Of a DNA stretch of 64,000 bases, positions 35,670 to 44,563 are shown piece after piece. The DNA comes from Lysobacter ciconiae (GTDB lineage Bacteria; Pseudomonadota; Gammaproteobacteria; Xanthomonadales; Xanthomonadaceae), in contig NZ_CP063656.1 in the NCBI RefSeq assembly GCF_015209725.1, positions 596,001 through 660,000 of the forward strand, written 5' to 3'. The position numbers were made by a program, and so were the translations under genes. Position 1 is the first letter of the stretch, and each line of letters begins with the position of its first letter. Under the pieces are notes generated by a model that did not search any database, was not told the origin of the DNA, and was given only the letters and a program-made list of their open reading frames with translations.

Positions 35670-35896
35670 GGCGATACTTCCACGGCGAGGCAGTCGTGCA
35701 GCTTGTGCAGCTGGGCCTGCAGACCCTCGCCGCAGCGCTGGCCTTCCACGTTCATGCGCAGGTGCCAGTGCTCGCCGTCGGGCTGGAGTCCGCCGTCGAC
35801 GCCGACGGTCTGGAAGCCGCGGCGCTCGGCGGTGCCGATCACCCGGGCCAGTGCGCCCTCTGCGCGGCGCATGACGAGGTCAATCTGGTAGCGCAT
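35660..35896 (-). CDS. ilvM: Acetolactate synthase small regulatory subunit (IlvM type)
   Basis: 78 residues, a single ACT-like domain (MRYQIDLVMRRAEGALARVI, RRGFQTVGV). It is the short IlvM form, not the longer IlvN/IlvH. In enterobacterial AHAS II this subunit is needed for activity but the complex is valine-insensitive. It overlaps ilvG by 17 bp and ilvE by 10 bp, consistent with stoichiometric co-translation. Confidence 0.9.
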   Translation of the reverse strand: MRYQIDLVMRRAEGALARVIGTAERRGFQTVGVDGGLQPDGEHWHLRMNVEGQRCGEGLQAQLHKLHDCLAVEVSPWR

Positions 35897-37670
35897 GTGC
35901 GTTCTCCGGTTGGGGCGAATGGGGTGGGGTTGCGTGGACGTGGGTCACGCCGGCCTGGGCGGGCGAGGCGTGGCTGGCGACTGCTGCGGCGGCGTTCGCG
36001 CCCGGGATCGCACGCGGCGCCGTTGATTCGTGGAGCATCTGCGCGTTGTTGTGGTTGGGCGGCACCAGCGGCCAGACGTTGGCGTGGGCATCGATGGAGA
36101 CATGCAGCAGCGCCGGCCCTGGTGCAGCGATCAGGCGCTGCAGCGCCGCCTCGCAGTCGTCCGCGCGGGACAGCGCGAAGGCCTGGATCCCGAACGCGGC
36201 GGCGACGGCGACAAAATCCGGGTTGTCGGACAGGTCGGTTTCCGAATATCGGTGCTCGAAAAACAGTTCCTGCCATTGCCGGACCATGCCCAGGCGCTGG
36301 TTGTCGAGCAGGACGATCTTTACCGGCAGCCGGTAGCGCATGAGGGTTGCCAGCTCCTGCACGTTCATCAGGAACGACCCGTCACCGCTGACACAGAACA
36401 CCTGCGCCTGCGGGTCGGCCATCTGCGCGCCGATGGCAGACGGCAGGCCGAAGCCCATCGCGCCCAGACCACCGCTGGTCAGGTGCTTGCGCGGATCGTT
36501 GAAGCCCCAGTGCTGGGCGACCCACATCTGGTGCTGGCCGACGTCGCAGCTGACCACGGCCGCCGGCGCCAGCTCGGACAAGCGGCGCAGCAGCGCCGGC
36601 GCGTAGACGGTGGCGGTCGGAGCGTCGTAGCGTGCGGCGTACTGGCGTTTGCGCGACTGGCAGGTGCTCCGCCAGGCCGAACATTCCGGCATGGCCGTGG
36701 CCAGCTGGTTGAGGCTGTGCTGCAGCTCGCCATGCAGCACCGCATCGCAAGGGCGCAGCTTGTTGAACTCCGCCGGGTCCACGTCCAGGTGGATGACCTT
36801 GGCGATCGGCGCGAACTGGTCCAGCCGCCCCGTTGCGCGATCGTCAAACCGCGCGCCGACCACCACCAGCAGATCGGCCTCCTGCACCGCCATGTTGGCC
36901 GCGCGGGTGCCGTGCATGCCCAGCATCCCCAGATTCAGCGGATGCGCGTCGGGCAGGGCACCCAGCCCGCGCAGGGTCAGCACCGTGGGCACCTGCACGG
37001 ATTCCACGAAGGTGCGGAACTCGGCCACCGCATCCCCCAGTGCGATGCCGCCACCGCCATAGACGACCGGGCGGCGCGCCTTGGACAGCAGCTCCAGCGC
37101 CGTGACCAGGTCGACGTTGGTCGCCGGCGGCGCCGGGTCCACTGGCGCGGGAACGTGCGCGGGCAAATGCGCCGCCGTCGCCAGCTGCACGTCTTTGGGC
37201 AGGTCGATCAGCACCGGTCCGGGCCGGCCGCTGCGGGCCAGCCGGAACGCTTCGCGCACCACCTCGGGCAGCTGATCGACGCTGCGCGGGATGAAGCTGT
37301 GCTTCACCACCGGCAGGGTCATGCCGAACACGTCCACTTCCTGGAATGCGTCCGTGCCCATCAGCGTGGTCGCCACCTGTCCGGTGATCACCACCATCGG
37401 CACCGAATCGAGCATCGCATCGGCGATGCCGGTCACCAGGTTGGTCGCGCCCGGGCCGGAGGTGGCAATGCACACCCCGACCCGGCCGCTGGCGCGGGCA
37501 TAGCCATTGGCCGCGAACGCCGCGCCCTGCTCATGCCGCACCAGCACGTGCTTCAGTTCGCAGCCGTACAACGCATCGTAGAACGGCATGATCGCGCCAC
37601 CCGGATAGCCGAACAGCGTGTCCACCTTTTCCGCGGACAGTGCCTCCACCAGCCAGCGCGCGCCGTTCAT
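35880..37670 (-). CDS. ilvG: Acetolactate synthase large subunit
   Basis: The TPP- and FAD-dependent catalytic subunit joining pyruvate with pyruvate or 2-oxobutyrate. 596 residues. Catalytic Glu region LVRHEQGAAFAANGYAR, FAD-domain GARFDDRATGRL and the TPP motif GDGSFLMNVQELATLMRY are present. It is longer than IlvG of E. coli by a C-terminal Ala/Pro/His-rich tail of about 50 residues. ATG at 37670 overlaps ilvC by 4 bp and begins the conserved MNGARWLVEAL; the upstream open frame is antisense to nothing but out of frame with ilvC. Confidence 0.96.
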   Translation of the reverse strand: MNGARWLVEALSAEKVDTLFGYPGGAIMPFYDALYGCELKHVLVRHEQGAAFAANGYARASGRVGVCIATSGPGATNLVTGIADAMLDSVPMVVITGQVATTLMGTDAFQEVDVFGMTLPVVKHSFIPRSVDQLPEVVREAFRLARSGRPGPVLIDLPKDVQLATAAHLPAHVPAPVDPAPPATNVDLVTALELLSKARRPVVYGGGGIALGDAVAEFRTFVESVQVPTVLTLRGLGALPDAHPLNLGMLGMHGTRAANMAVQEADLLVVVGARFDDRATGRLDQFAPIAKVIHLDVDPAEFNKLRPCDAVLHGELQHSLNQLATAMPECSAWRSTCQSRKRQYAARYDAPTATVYAPALLRRLSELAPAAVVSCDVGQHQMWVAQHWGFNDPRKHLTSGGLGAMGFGLPSAIGAQMADPQAQVFCVSGDGSFLMNVQELATLMRYRLPVKIVLLDNQRLGMVRQWQELFFEHRYSETDLSDNPDFVAVAAAFGIQAFALSRADDCEAALQRLIAAPGPALLHVSIDAHANVWPLVPPNHNNAQMLHESTAPRAIPGANAAAAVASHASPAQAGVTHVHATPPHSPQPENAHALPD

Positions 37671-38713
37671 GCCGAGGCCGGCTCGGCGCGCCCGGCGACC
37701 GCCTTGGGAGCGCTCGCGGACGCTTTCGCATCGGTCTGCGGCGCATCGCCCAGCCACGGCATCGCCGCGCGCAGCTTGCGGCCGGTCACCTCGATCGGGT
37801 GGTCCAGGTCGGCCTGCTTCAGGGCCTGGTAGTTGGCGTTGCCGGACTTGTATTCGGCGATCCACTGCCGCGCGAAGGTGCCGTCCTGGATCTCGGCCAG
37901 CACCTTGCGCATCTGCGCGCGGGTGTTGTCGTCGACCACGTAGGAGCCGCGGGTCAGCGCGCCGTACTGCGCGGTCTCGCTGATGAACTCGTGCATGCGG
38001 GTGACGCCACCCTCGTAGAACAGGTCGACGATCAGCTTCAGCTCGTGCAGGCACTCGTAATAGGCAACTTCGGGCTGGTAGCCCGCTTCGACCAGGGTCT
38101 CGAAGCCGGCCTGGACCAGCTTGGTCGCGCCGCCGCACAGCACCGCCTGCTCGCCAAACAGGTCGGTCTCGGTTTCTTCCTTGAAGGTGGTCCTGATCGC
38201 GTTCTGGCGCGCGCCGCCGATGCCGGCGCAGTACGCCAGCGCGAGCTTCTCCGCGTTGCCGCTGCGGTCCTGATGGACGGCGTAGACGGCAGGCACGCCG
38301 CGGCCGATCTCGAACTCGCGCCGCACCAGCGCGCCGGGGCCCTTGGGCGCCACCAGCACCACGTCCAGGTCCGCGCGCGGGGTGATCTGGCCGTAGTGCA
38401 CGTTGAAGCCGTGCGCGAACAGCAGGCACGCGCCCTGGGTGATGTTGGGCTCGATGACCTTCGTATAGAGCTCCGCCTGGACCATGTCGGGGGTCAGCAC
38501 CGCGACCACCTCGGCGCCCGCGACAGCGTCGGCCGGCGTGCTCACGCTGAAGCCATCGGCCATGGCCTTGATCGAGGTCGGGCCACCCGCGCGCAGCCCG
38601 ACGGTGACGGCAAAGCCGGAGTCGCGCGGGTTGAGCGCGTGCGCGCGGCCCTGGCTGCCATAACCGATGACGGCGACTCGGGGACGATGGGGGGTGGGGT
38701 CGGTGTTGCTCAT
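37667..38713 (-). CDS. ilvC: Ketol-acid reductoisomerase
   Basis: Isomerises and reduces acetolactate or acetohydroxybutyrate with NADPH. 348 residues, the short class I form. NAD(P)-binding GYGSQGRAHALNPRDSG, AHGFNVHYGQI, APKGPGALVRREF and the metal-binding LFGEQAVLCGG and ECLHELKLIVDL are seen. An Ala/Lys-rich C-terminal tail (DAKASASAPKAVAG) is extra. It starts 59 bp after ilvD and overlaps ilvG by 4 bp. Confidence 0.97.
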   Translation of the reverse strand: MSNTDPTPHRPRVAVIGYGSQGRAHALNPRDSGFAVTVGLRAGGPTSIKAMADGFSVSTPADAVAGAEVVAVLTPDMVQAELYTKVIEPNITQGACLLFAHGFNVHYGQITPRADLDVVLVAPKGPGALVRREFEIGRGVPAVYAVHQDRSGNAEKLALAYCAGIGGARQNAIRTTFKEETETDLFGEQAVLCGGATKLVQAGFETLVEAGYQPEVAYYECLHELKLIVDLFYEGGVTRMHEFISETAQYGALTRGSYVVDDNTRAQMRKVLAEIQDGTFARQWIAEYKSGNANYQALKQADLDHPIEVTGRKLRAAMPWLGDAPQTDAKASASAPKAVAGRAEPASA

Positions 38714-38772
38714 GGGAGGGATTCCTGTGGAGTGGGTTGGAGAGAGGGGGTTGATCGGATTCGCGCCGGGAC

Positions 38773-40503
38773 TCAGGTCGTCGCCAGTTCGGCGTCGGGC
38801 TTCGCGGCCGTATCGGCGCCAACGAGGGTTGCCGGAATGCCGCGGCCGCTCAGCGGGCCAGGTGCGGTCACCGCGCCCAGCGACGCCGAGCTGACCAGCT
38901 GCGCGTACTTCGCGAGCACGCCCGTGGTGACGCGCGGGGCGATGCGCGCGGGGGTCCGCGAGGCGAGGTCCGCATCGACGTCGATGCGTCGCGTGGTGAC
39001 GTCGATGCGGATCCGGTCGCCGTCGCGGATCCTGGCGATGGGGCCGCCATGCGCCGCCTCGGGCGACACGTGACCGACCATGAAGCCGCGGGTTGCGCCA
39101 CTGAATCGGCCGTCGGTGATCAGGGCGACGTCATCGCTCAAGCCCTGGCCGACCAGTGCGGCGGTGACCGCCAGCATCTCGCGCATGCCCGGGCCGCCGG
39201 CCGGGCCTTCAAAACGGATCACGACCACGTCGCCGGCCTGGACCTGGCGCGCCTGGACCGCGGCGAAGCAGCTCTCCTCGGAGTTGAACACCCGCGCCGG
39301 CCCCGCGAAATGGTCCTGGCCGTGGCCCGCCAGCTTGACGATGCAGCCTTCGGGGGCGAGATCGCCGTACAGGATCGAGAATCCTCCAGTCGGCTTGATC
39401 GGATCGGACACCGGCCGCACCGCCTCCTGCGGGCCGGGCGAGGGCAGCGCGTCCAGCTCCTCGAACAGGCTACGGCCGGTGACCGTGGGTATGTCATCGA
39501 TCAGGCCGGCGGCGCGCAGCTCATCGGCGACCAGGGCGACACCGCCAAAGGTGAACAGCTCTGCCGCGGTATAGCGCCCACCGGGTTTCAGGTCGGCGAT
39601 AACCGGGACCGCCGATGCCTGCTGGAACTCCTCCAAGTCGAAGGCCACGCCGGCCTCGTGGGCGATCGCCAGCAGGTGCATCGCGCAGTTGGTCGAGCCG
39701 GCCGTGGCCGAGACCGCGCGGGCGGCGTTGCGCAGCGATGCCGGGCTAAGCAACTGCCGTGGCAGCGGACCGCCCCGGCGCAACTGCTCCATCACCATCC
39801 GCCCGCAGGCATGTGCCGCGCCGGGCTTGTCCTCATGCATGGCGGGGATGTCGTTGAGCTGCAGCGGCGACAGGCCCAAGAAAGTCAGCACCATCGCCAT
39901 CGTGTTGGCGGTGAACTGGCCGCCGCAGGCGCCGGCGCCGGGGCAGGCGTGGCGCTCGACATCCGCCAGCTCGGCGTCGTTGATGTGGCCAGCCGCGTGC
40001 GCGCCGACCGCTTCGAACACGTCCTGCACCGTCAGCGACTTCACGCCGGTCGGGCACTGGCCCGGCATGATCGTGCCGCCGTAGAGGATCACCGTCGGGA
40101 TATCCAGCCGCGCGGCCGCCATCGCCGCGGCGGGCAGGGTCTTGTCGCAGCCGACCAGCAGCACCATCGCGTCCAGGCAATGGCCCATCACCGCCAGCTC
40201 GATCGAATCGGCGATCGTCTCGCGCGATGCCAGCGAGGCCCGCATGCCGTCGCTGCCCATCGCGATGCCGTCGGTGACCGCGATGGTGTTGAACTCCACC
40301 GGCGTGCCGCCGACTTCGCGCACGCCGTCCGCCGCGTGGCGCGCCAGGTCGCGCAGACTGATGTTGCACGGCGATACATCCGTCCACGTGTGCACGATCG
40401 CGACCAGCGGCTTGGCGATCGCCGCATCGTCCATGCCGGTGGCGCGCAGCATCGCGCGGGCCGGGGCATGCGCGGGACCTGACTTGATGGCGTTGCTTCT
40501 CAC
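38773..40503 (-). CDS. ilvD: Dihydroxy-acid dehydratase
   Basis: The Fe-S enzyme dehydrating dihydroxy acids to the branched-chain keto acids. 576 residues from a GTG at 40503 with AAGGAA nine bases upstream; the long frame further upstream covers the attenuator and is not coding. Motifs: RATGMDDAAIAKP, GCDKTLPAAAMAA, PGAGACGGQFTANTM and ITDGRFSGATRGFMVGHVSPEA. First structural gene after the leader, so it receives attenuated transcripts. ilvD at the head of the cluster differs from layouts in which it is unlinked. Confidence 0.96.
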   Translation of the reverse strand: MRSNAIKSGPAHAPARAMLRATGMDDAAIAKPLVAIVHTWTDVSPCNISLRDLARHAADGVREVGGTPVEFNTIAVTDGIAMGSDGMRASLASRETIADSIELAVMGHCLDAMVLLVGCDKTLPAAAMAAARLDIPTVILYGGTIMPGQCPTGVKSLTVQDVFEAVGAHAAGHINDAELADVERHACPGAGACGGQFTANTMAMVLTFLGLSPLQLNDIPAMHEDKPGAAHACGRMVMEQLRRGGPLPRQLLSPASLRNAARAVSATAGSTNCAMHLLAIAHEAGVAFDLEEFQQASAVPVIADLKPGGRYTAAELFTFGGVALVADELRAAGLIDDIPTVTGRSLFEELDALPSPGPQEAVRPVSDPIKPTGGFSILYGDLAPEGCIVKLAGHGQDHFAGPARVFNSEESCFAAVQARQVQAGDVVVIRFEGPAGGPGMREMLAVTAALVGQGLSDDVALITDGRFSGATRGFMVGHVSPEAAHGGPIARIRDGDRIRIDVTTRRIDVDADLASRTPARIAPRVTTGVLAKYAQLVSSASLGAVTAPGPLSGRGIPATLVGADTAAKPDAELATT

Positions 40504-40569
40504 GTTGGGATTCCTTGTGGTTCCGGGGTACTGGCTGGGTGGATGGATGGAATCGGCACTCCTGAAACG

Positions 40570-40600
40570 AAAAACCCCGCGCCTTTTTGGGGCGCGGGGT
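40570..40600 (-). terminator. Attenuator hairpin of the ilv-leu-thr run
   Basis: On the minus strand arm 3 (ACCCCGCGCC, 40591-40600) pairs perfectly with arm 4 (GGCGCGGGGT, 40574-40583), followed by a T-run (A-run 40570-40574 on plus). Arm 2, at 40643-40652 within the end of the leader peptide gene, has the same ten bases as arm 4, so arms 2 and 4 compete for arm 3: 2-3 is the antiterminator and 3-4 the terminator. Confidence 0.93.
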
Positions 40601-40628
40601 CCGGTTCCTGTTACTGGGTCTGTGTGGT

Positions 40629-40790
40629 CTACACGTACCCGAACCCCGCGCCTGAAAGGACGGTAATAAGGAGGGTTACGAGAATGAGCAGGCCAGTGGT
40701 CGGCGCGGCGCTGCCGCGGCCGACCGCAGGGGCCGGGGCCGTAGCCACGGCTGTCATGGGTTTGCTGCGATGGATGCTGCGCTGCGTCAT
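40629..40790 (-). CDS. Leader peptide of the branched-chain/threonine operon
   Basis: 53 codons from the ATG at 40790 (MTQRSIHRSKPMTAV...); a 42-codon form from 40757 is possible. Codons 34-45 (40656-40691) read LLILVTLLITVL: six Leu, two Ile, two Val and two Thr, using ctt, att and gta codons that are uncommon in this GC-rich DNA. The stop TAG is at 40629-40631. Ribosome stalling in this run would leave arm 2 (40643-40652) free to pair with arm 3 and block the terminator. This is the standard logic of ilv/leu attenuators; the product itself has no expected function. Confidence 0.9.
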   Translation of the reverse strand: MTQRSIHRSKPMTAVATAPAPAVGRGSAAPTTGLLILVTLLITVLSGAGFGYV

Positions 40791-40796
40791 GGATTG

Positions 40797-40826
40797 ACCT
40801 AAGCATGGGTCGACAAAGATTGTCAA
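40797..40826 (-). promoter_or_regulatory. Promoter of the ilv-leu-thr run
   Basis: A perfect TTGACA (minus strand, plus coordinates 40821-40826) is 18 bases from TTAGGT (40797-40802). Counting seven bases on puts the transcript start at about 40790, the A of the leader-peptide ATG, so the leader mRNA may be leaderless. The remaining 220 bp up to the regulator gene at 41081 shows no other gene. Confidence 0.65.
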
Positions 40827-41046
40827 GTCTTCAGGACAGAGAGTTCCGGCGGACTGCGTCCACGCAGAGAGCAGCGCTGCGCCAGGCGTTTGTCCGGACA
40901 GCCTTCCGCGGCGGAATTGCGCGAAATGGGGAGCTGGACCGTGCGGGGTAACCGTCAGCGACCAGGGATCACCGGGTGCCTTCGTTTGCCGCATCACGCC
41001 CAGCTGTTTGCCGACCCTGTCGGTAGTGGACTTTGGGCACATGCAA

Positions 41047-41067
41047 TATCCGGCGCAGATCCGGATA
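41047..41067. promoter_or_regulatory. Palindrome overlapping a -10 box before the CadC-like gene
   Basis: TATCCGG (41047-41053) and CCGGATA (41061-41067) are a perfect 7-bp inverted repeat with a 7-base spacer. A GATAAT -10-like hexamer overlaps the right arm (41064-41069), 11 bases before the ATG. It could be an operator for autoregulation; no binding protein is known. Confidence 0.45.
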
Positions 41068-41080
41068 ATCCGACGCATTC

Positions 41081-43426
41081 ATGTTGCTGCCTGACGCGTC
41101 CTCCCCGCCTGAACGACTGCGCATTGGTCAATGCACGGTCGACGTCCTGTCACGCGAGATCCATGCGCCGGGCGCACGCAGGCCGTTCCGGGTCACGCCC
41201 AAGGCGATGGCCGTGCTGCTGGTACTGGCAGCCAGCGCGGACCGCGTGGTCAGCCGCGAGATGCTGCTTGAGCAGGTCTGGCCCGACACGCATCCCAGCG
41301 ACGACGTGCTGACCCAGGCCGTGACGCAGCTCCGCAAGGCGTTCCAGGAAGTCCGCGGTGATCCGCGCTACATCGAGACCATCGCCAAGGGTGGCTACCG
41401 CTTGCTGGCGCCGGTGGAAAGCCTGGAGGCGCCGACGCTACTGGCGACCGGCGCTGGCGCAGGCACTCGAGCGATCGCACCGGAGCCTGCCAGCGCGCGG
41501 CCACCGCCGACTGGCGAGGCCGTGGCCCCCACCGGTACGAGCCCGACCGGCGCGCCCCCTGCGCCATCCAGCCACCCGTCCGAACTCCCCCGTAGCCTTT
41601 GGCGGCCGGCAGTGATCGTGGCGGCGCTGTTGGTACTCGTGCTAGTCGTGGCGCTGCTTGGCCGTTGGTGGATGAGTTACCGGGATGCGTCCGAAATACC
41701 GGAGCCGTCGCCGGCCGAGGCGGCTGCCACTGCGCACGCAAACGCTGAGCGCATCGAGCCGTTCCTGATCACGTCCGCTCCGGGCTTCGAGCTGGCACCC
41801 TCGCTCAGCCCCGGCGGCGGACAGGTCGCATACATGGCCGTTCCGGAAGGGCAGCGCAACATCGCGATCATGCTGCAGACCACTGCTCCGGTGGCGCCCC
41901 GGCAGCTGACCTTTCCCCAGGGCATGGCCGAGGATTCCTCCCCGCAGTGGTCGCCCGAAGGCCGCGAGATCGCCTTCCTGCGGGTCACGCCGGGCCAGGA
42001 CTGCCGGCTGATGGTGATCCGCCCGACCGGGCGCGGCGAGCGCACCGTCGCCCAGTGCGATCCCGACAACCAGCCGGGTTTTGGCTGGACGCCGGATGGC
42101 CGCGGATTCATCCTCGATCGCGGCGCCATCGCGGGCCTGCAGGTGCTCGATTTGGCCAGCGGCGAGGTGCGCGCGCTTGACTACGACGCCGATCCGGATC
42201 GCCTGGACCGTTCTCCGCGCTACTCGCCCGATGGCCGTTGGATCGTGTTCCTGCGCAATTTACCGCTGGGCGATTTCTGGCGTGTCGCGGCCAGTGGCGG
42301 AAAGGCCGAGCGGCTTACCAGGATGAGCGGAGAGATCCGCGGCTGGGACTGGCTCGCCGACAGCAGCACGCTGGTCTACGCGCGGCGCATCGACGGGATC
42401 AGCCGCCTGTATCGCTTCGACATCGCCAGTGGCGACCATGTCGAACTGGGCGTGGAAGACGGCGAGCAGCCGGCGGCCGCGCGCAACGCGGCCTCGCTTG
42501 CGTACGTGCTGCGTCATCCCCGCTTCGGCATCTACCGCTTCAGCGTCAATGGCGAGCGCGCCGGCGAGCGTCTGTTTGCCTCCTCCGGCCGCGACCGGGT
42601 TCCGTCGATCGCCCCGGACGGCCGCCAGCTGGTATTTGCGTCCGACCGCGCCGGTCCGTTTGGCCTGTGGTGGGGCGATGTGGATGACCCGGCGTCGCTG
42701 CGAATGCTGGAAGGGATCCAGCCTGATACCCGCCAGCCGGCCGCGTGGTCCAGTGACGGCAAGCGCGTGCTGCTGGTGGGTACCCCGGCCGACTCGAGAC
42801 CCGGGGGAACTGCCCAGGCCGGGGTCTTCGAAGTGTTTCCCGATAGCGGACGCATGAGCCGCCTGGCGCTGCGGGTCGGCGCGCCGGTCCAGGCGGCATT
42901 CGCGCCCGGGCCCGACGGCCCGGACCAGCGGCTGCTGGTGTTGGCCGACGACGGCGAGGGTCGACTGCGCCTGAACCTGTTCGATGCGGCCCGACCTTCC
43001 ACACCGCTGGCGACCATCGACAACGTGACCCGGCTGCAGGTCGATGCGCCGGGCAAGCGGGTCATCTTCACGCGCGGGGGCGATCCAGGCCTGTGGCAGG
43101 TCGACACCGAGCTGAGCGCGGGCAGCATCCGCCCGGTGGAGCTTCCACGAGGCGTGACGCGATGGCAGCACGCTTGGGCGGCAACGGACCGCGGCGGCGT
43201 GTTCCTGGTGCGACGCACGCCTGCTTGCCCGGCGCTGCTTGTCCAGGCTCCCCAGGCGGCGTCGGTCGAGCGCGACACACAGGAAAGTTCCCTCTGCCTG
43301 GACCAGGAGCGTCGAGCATCGACGCGCGCGCTCACTTTCAGTCCGCGCACCGGCGACCTGTTTGTTGCGCTGGCGGAGTACGACCGGGGCGATATCGGTT
43401 TTTCCAGATTGTTTGCGCCCCAATAA
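41081..43426 (+). CDS. Membrane-anchored CadC-like transcriptional regulator with beta-propeller
   Basis: 781 residues. Residues about 12-110 form an OmpR/CadC-type winged helix (TPKAMAVLLVLAASADRVVS, LTQAVTQLRKAFQ, IETIAKGGYRLLAPV). A Pro/Ala-rich linker is followed by one membrane segment at about 175-195. The large C-terminal part (about 215-770) repeats TolB/PD40-like blades (SPEGREIAFL, SPDGRWIVFL, APDGRQLVFA), likely a periplasmic sensor propeller. Such one-component regulators are frequent in xanthomonads; signals are mostly unknown. It reads divergently from the ilv leader and precedes the AraC-type gene by 154 bp. Confidence 0.88.
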   Translation: MLLPDASSPPERLRIGQCTVDVLSREIHAPGARRPFRVTPKAMAVLLVLAASADRVVSREMLLEQVWPDTHPSDDVLTQAVTQLRKAFQEVRGDPRYIETIAKGGYRLLAPVESLEAPTLLATGAGAGTRAIAPEPASARPPPTGEAVAPTGTSPTGAPPAPSSHPSELPRSLWRPAVIVAALLVLVLVVALLGRWWMSYRDASEIPEPSPAEAAATAHANAERIEPFLITSAPGFELAPSLSPGGGQVAYMAVPEGQRNIAIMLQTTAPVAPRQLTFPQGMAEDSSPQWSPEGREIAFLRVTPGQDCRLMVIRPTGRGERTVAQCDPDNQPGFGWTPDGRGFILDRGAIAGLQVLDLASGEVRALDYDADPDRLDRSPRYSPDGRWIVFLRNLPLGDFWRVAASGGKAERLTRMSGEIRGWDWLADSSTLVYARRIDGISRLYRFDIASGDHVELGVEDGEQPAAARNAASLAYVLRHPRFGIYRFSVNGERAGERLFASSGRDRVPSIAPDGRQLVFASDRAGPFGLWWGDVDDPASLRMLEGIQPDTRQPAAWSSDGKRVLLVGTPADSRPGGTAQAGVFEVFPDSGRMSRLALRVGAPVQAAFAPGPDGPDQRLLVLADDGEGRLRLNLFDAARPSTPLATIDNVTRLQVDAPGKRVIFTRGGDPGLWQVDTELSAGSIRPVELPRGVTRWQHAWAATDRGGVFLVRRTPACPALLVQAPQAASVERDTQESSLCLDQERRASTRALTFSPRTGDLFVALAEYDRGDIGFSRLFAPQ

Positions 43427-43580
43427 CGGCCCAGGTTCGTTCAGCAAGCCGTTGAATTTCAATGGTAAATTGCCTTCGGACTTTTGTCGGCAGCTGATTC
43501 GGCACAATTTCGGGCAAATGTTGGCAAACCGACGGGACTCTCCGGGCTGATCGCGTAAAGATGCCGGCCTCGTCAGGCAC

Positions 43581-44489
43581 ATGTCCCAGGAGATCGCATT
43601 GGAAAATCTGTTGTGGGCCGATCGCGGCCAGCAATTGCAGGTAGAGAGTTCAGACAACGAGTCGCAGGTCCGCCGCATGGGCGTCTCGCGCCTGGGCAGC
43701 CTGCAATTGCCGGCCACCGTCTTCACCGTATGGGTTCAGGTGCGCGGCACCTCATGGGTGGAAGCCCGCGAAGGCAAGTTCCGCCTGCGCCGCGGCGACT
43801 GGATCGCCTTCGAACGCGACTCCCGGCCGGCCATTCAGTCGGACCGTCACGGTGTGTGCATCGGGCTTGGCCTGGGCAGCGAGATGATGCAGGCAGCGGC
43901 CGACATGGCCGAGCCGGGTCTCTACCCGGGCCGGGGCCATCTGCGCCTGCACGAGATGCGCATGTTCCTCGCACTGTGGCGCTCTGCCACCCGCCGCCTC
44001 TCGGGTTCACCCGCGCTGGACGCCGCAGCCACTGTCGGCATCCTGCGGCCTTTGCTGCTGAAGCTGGCCTCCATGCAAAGCGAGATGAGCGCCAGCATCC
44101 CCTTGTGCCCGGGCCGGTCGCGCCGCCGCAAGCGCCAGGTGTTCGGTCGCCTGCAGCGCGCGCACATGTACCTGTATGGCAACCGTGATCGGGTCGTGCG
44201 CATCAGTGAACTGGCAGAGCTGACCAGCTTCTCCAGCTGGTATTTCTCCAAGACCTTCCATGGCCTGTACGGCGAAAGCCCGCAGTCGGCATCGGCACGG
44301 ATGCGCCTGGAGCAGGCCGCCGAGATGCTGCGCGACAGCCAGATGATGGTGGGAGAGGTCGCCGCCGCGTCGGGCTTTGACAACTGCTGCAGCTTCGCCC
44401 GGGCGTTCCGGGCGCGTTACCAGACCTCGGCGACCAGCTACCGCAAAGCAGCCGCCCTTACCGGGAGGACAGGATCGGCAAAGTCATAG
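43581..44489 (+). CDS. AraC-family transcriptional regulator
   Basis: 302 residues. The C-terminal about 100 residues are an AraC double HTH (VRISELAELTSFSSWYFSKTF; MVGEVAAASGFDNCCSFARAF). The N-terminal part (about 1-180) looks like a cupin-type or AraC_binding_2 sensing domain (FTVWVQVRGTSWVEA, RRGDWIAFERDSRP). It lies 89 bp upstream of the TonB-dependent receptor gene on the same strand, so that gene is the likeliest target. The effector is unknown. AT-richer sequence just upstream (43440-43530) includes a direct GGCAAA repeat that may be regulatory. Confidence 0.9.
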   Translation: MSQEIALENLLWADRGQQLQVESSDNESQVRRMGVSRLGSLQLPATVFTVWVQVRGTSWVEAREGKFRLRRGDWIAFERDSRPAIQSDRHGVCIGLGLGSEMMQAAADMAEPGLYPGRGHLRLHEMRMFLALWRSATRRLSGSPALDAAATVGILRPLLLKLASMQSEMSASIPLCPGRSRRRKRQVFGRLQRAHMYLYGNRDRVVRISELAELTSFSSWYFSKTFHGLYGESPQSASARMRLEQAAEMLRDSQMMVGEVAAASGFDNCCSFARAFRARYQTSATSYRKAAALTGRTGSAKS

Positions 44490-44527
44490 ACCGTCCCGGG
44501 CAAAGCAGCAAAGGGGTTTGGGTCGTA

Positions 44528-44563
44528 GCGTGTTCGGGGCGTTTAACACGCCCATAACGTTAT
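44528..44563. promoter_or_regulatory. Candidate operators before the TonB receptor gene
   Basis: Two palindromes lie between the AraC gene and the receptor: GCGTGTT/AACACGC (44528-44534 and 44545-44551, 10-base spacer) and a perfect ATAACGTTAT (44554-44563) next to the GGAG ribosome site. Either could bind the adjacent AraC regulator or influence translation; this is only a positional inference. Confidence 0.4.

Noticed and set aside
40504..40806. Upstream extension of the ilvD frame
   Set aside because: It reads through the attenuator and the leader peptide in another frame; the GTG at 40503 has a ribosome site and starts the conserved sequence.
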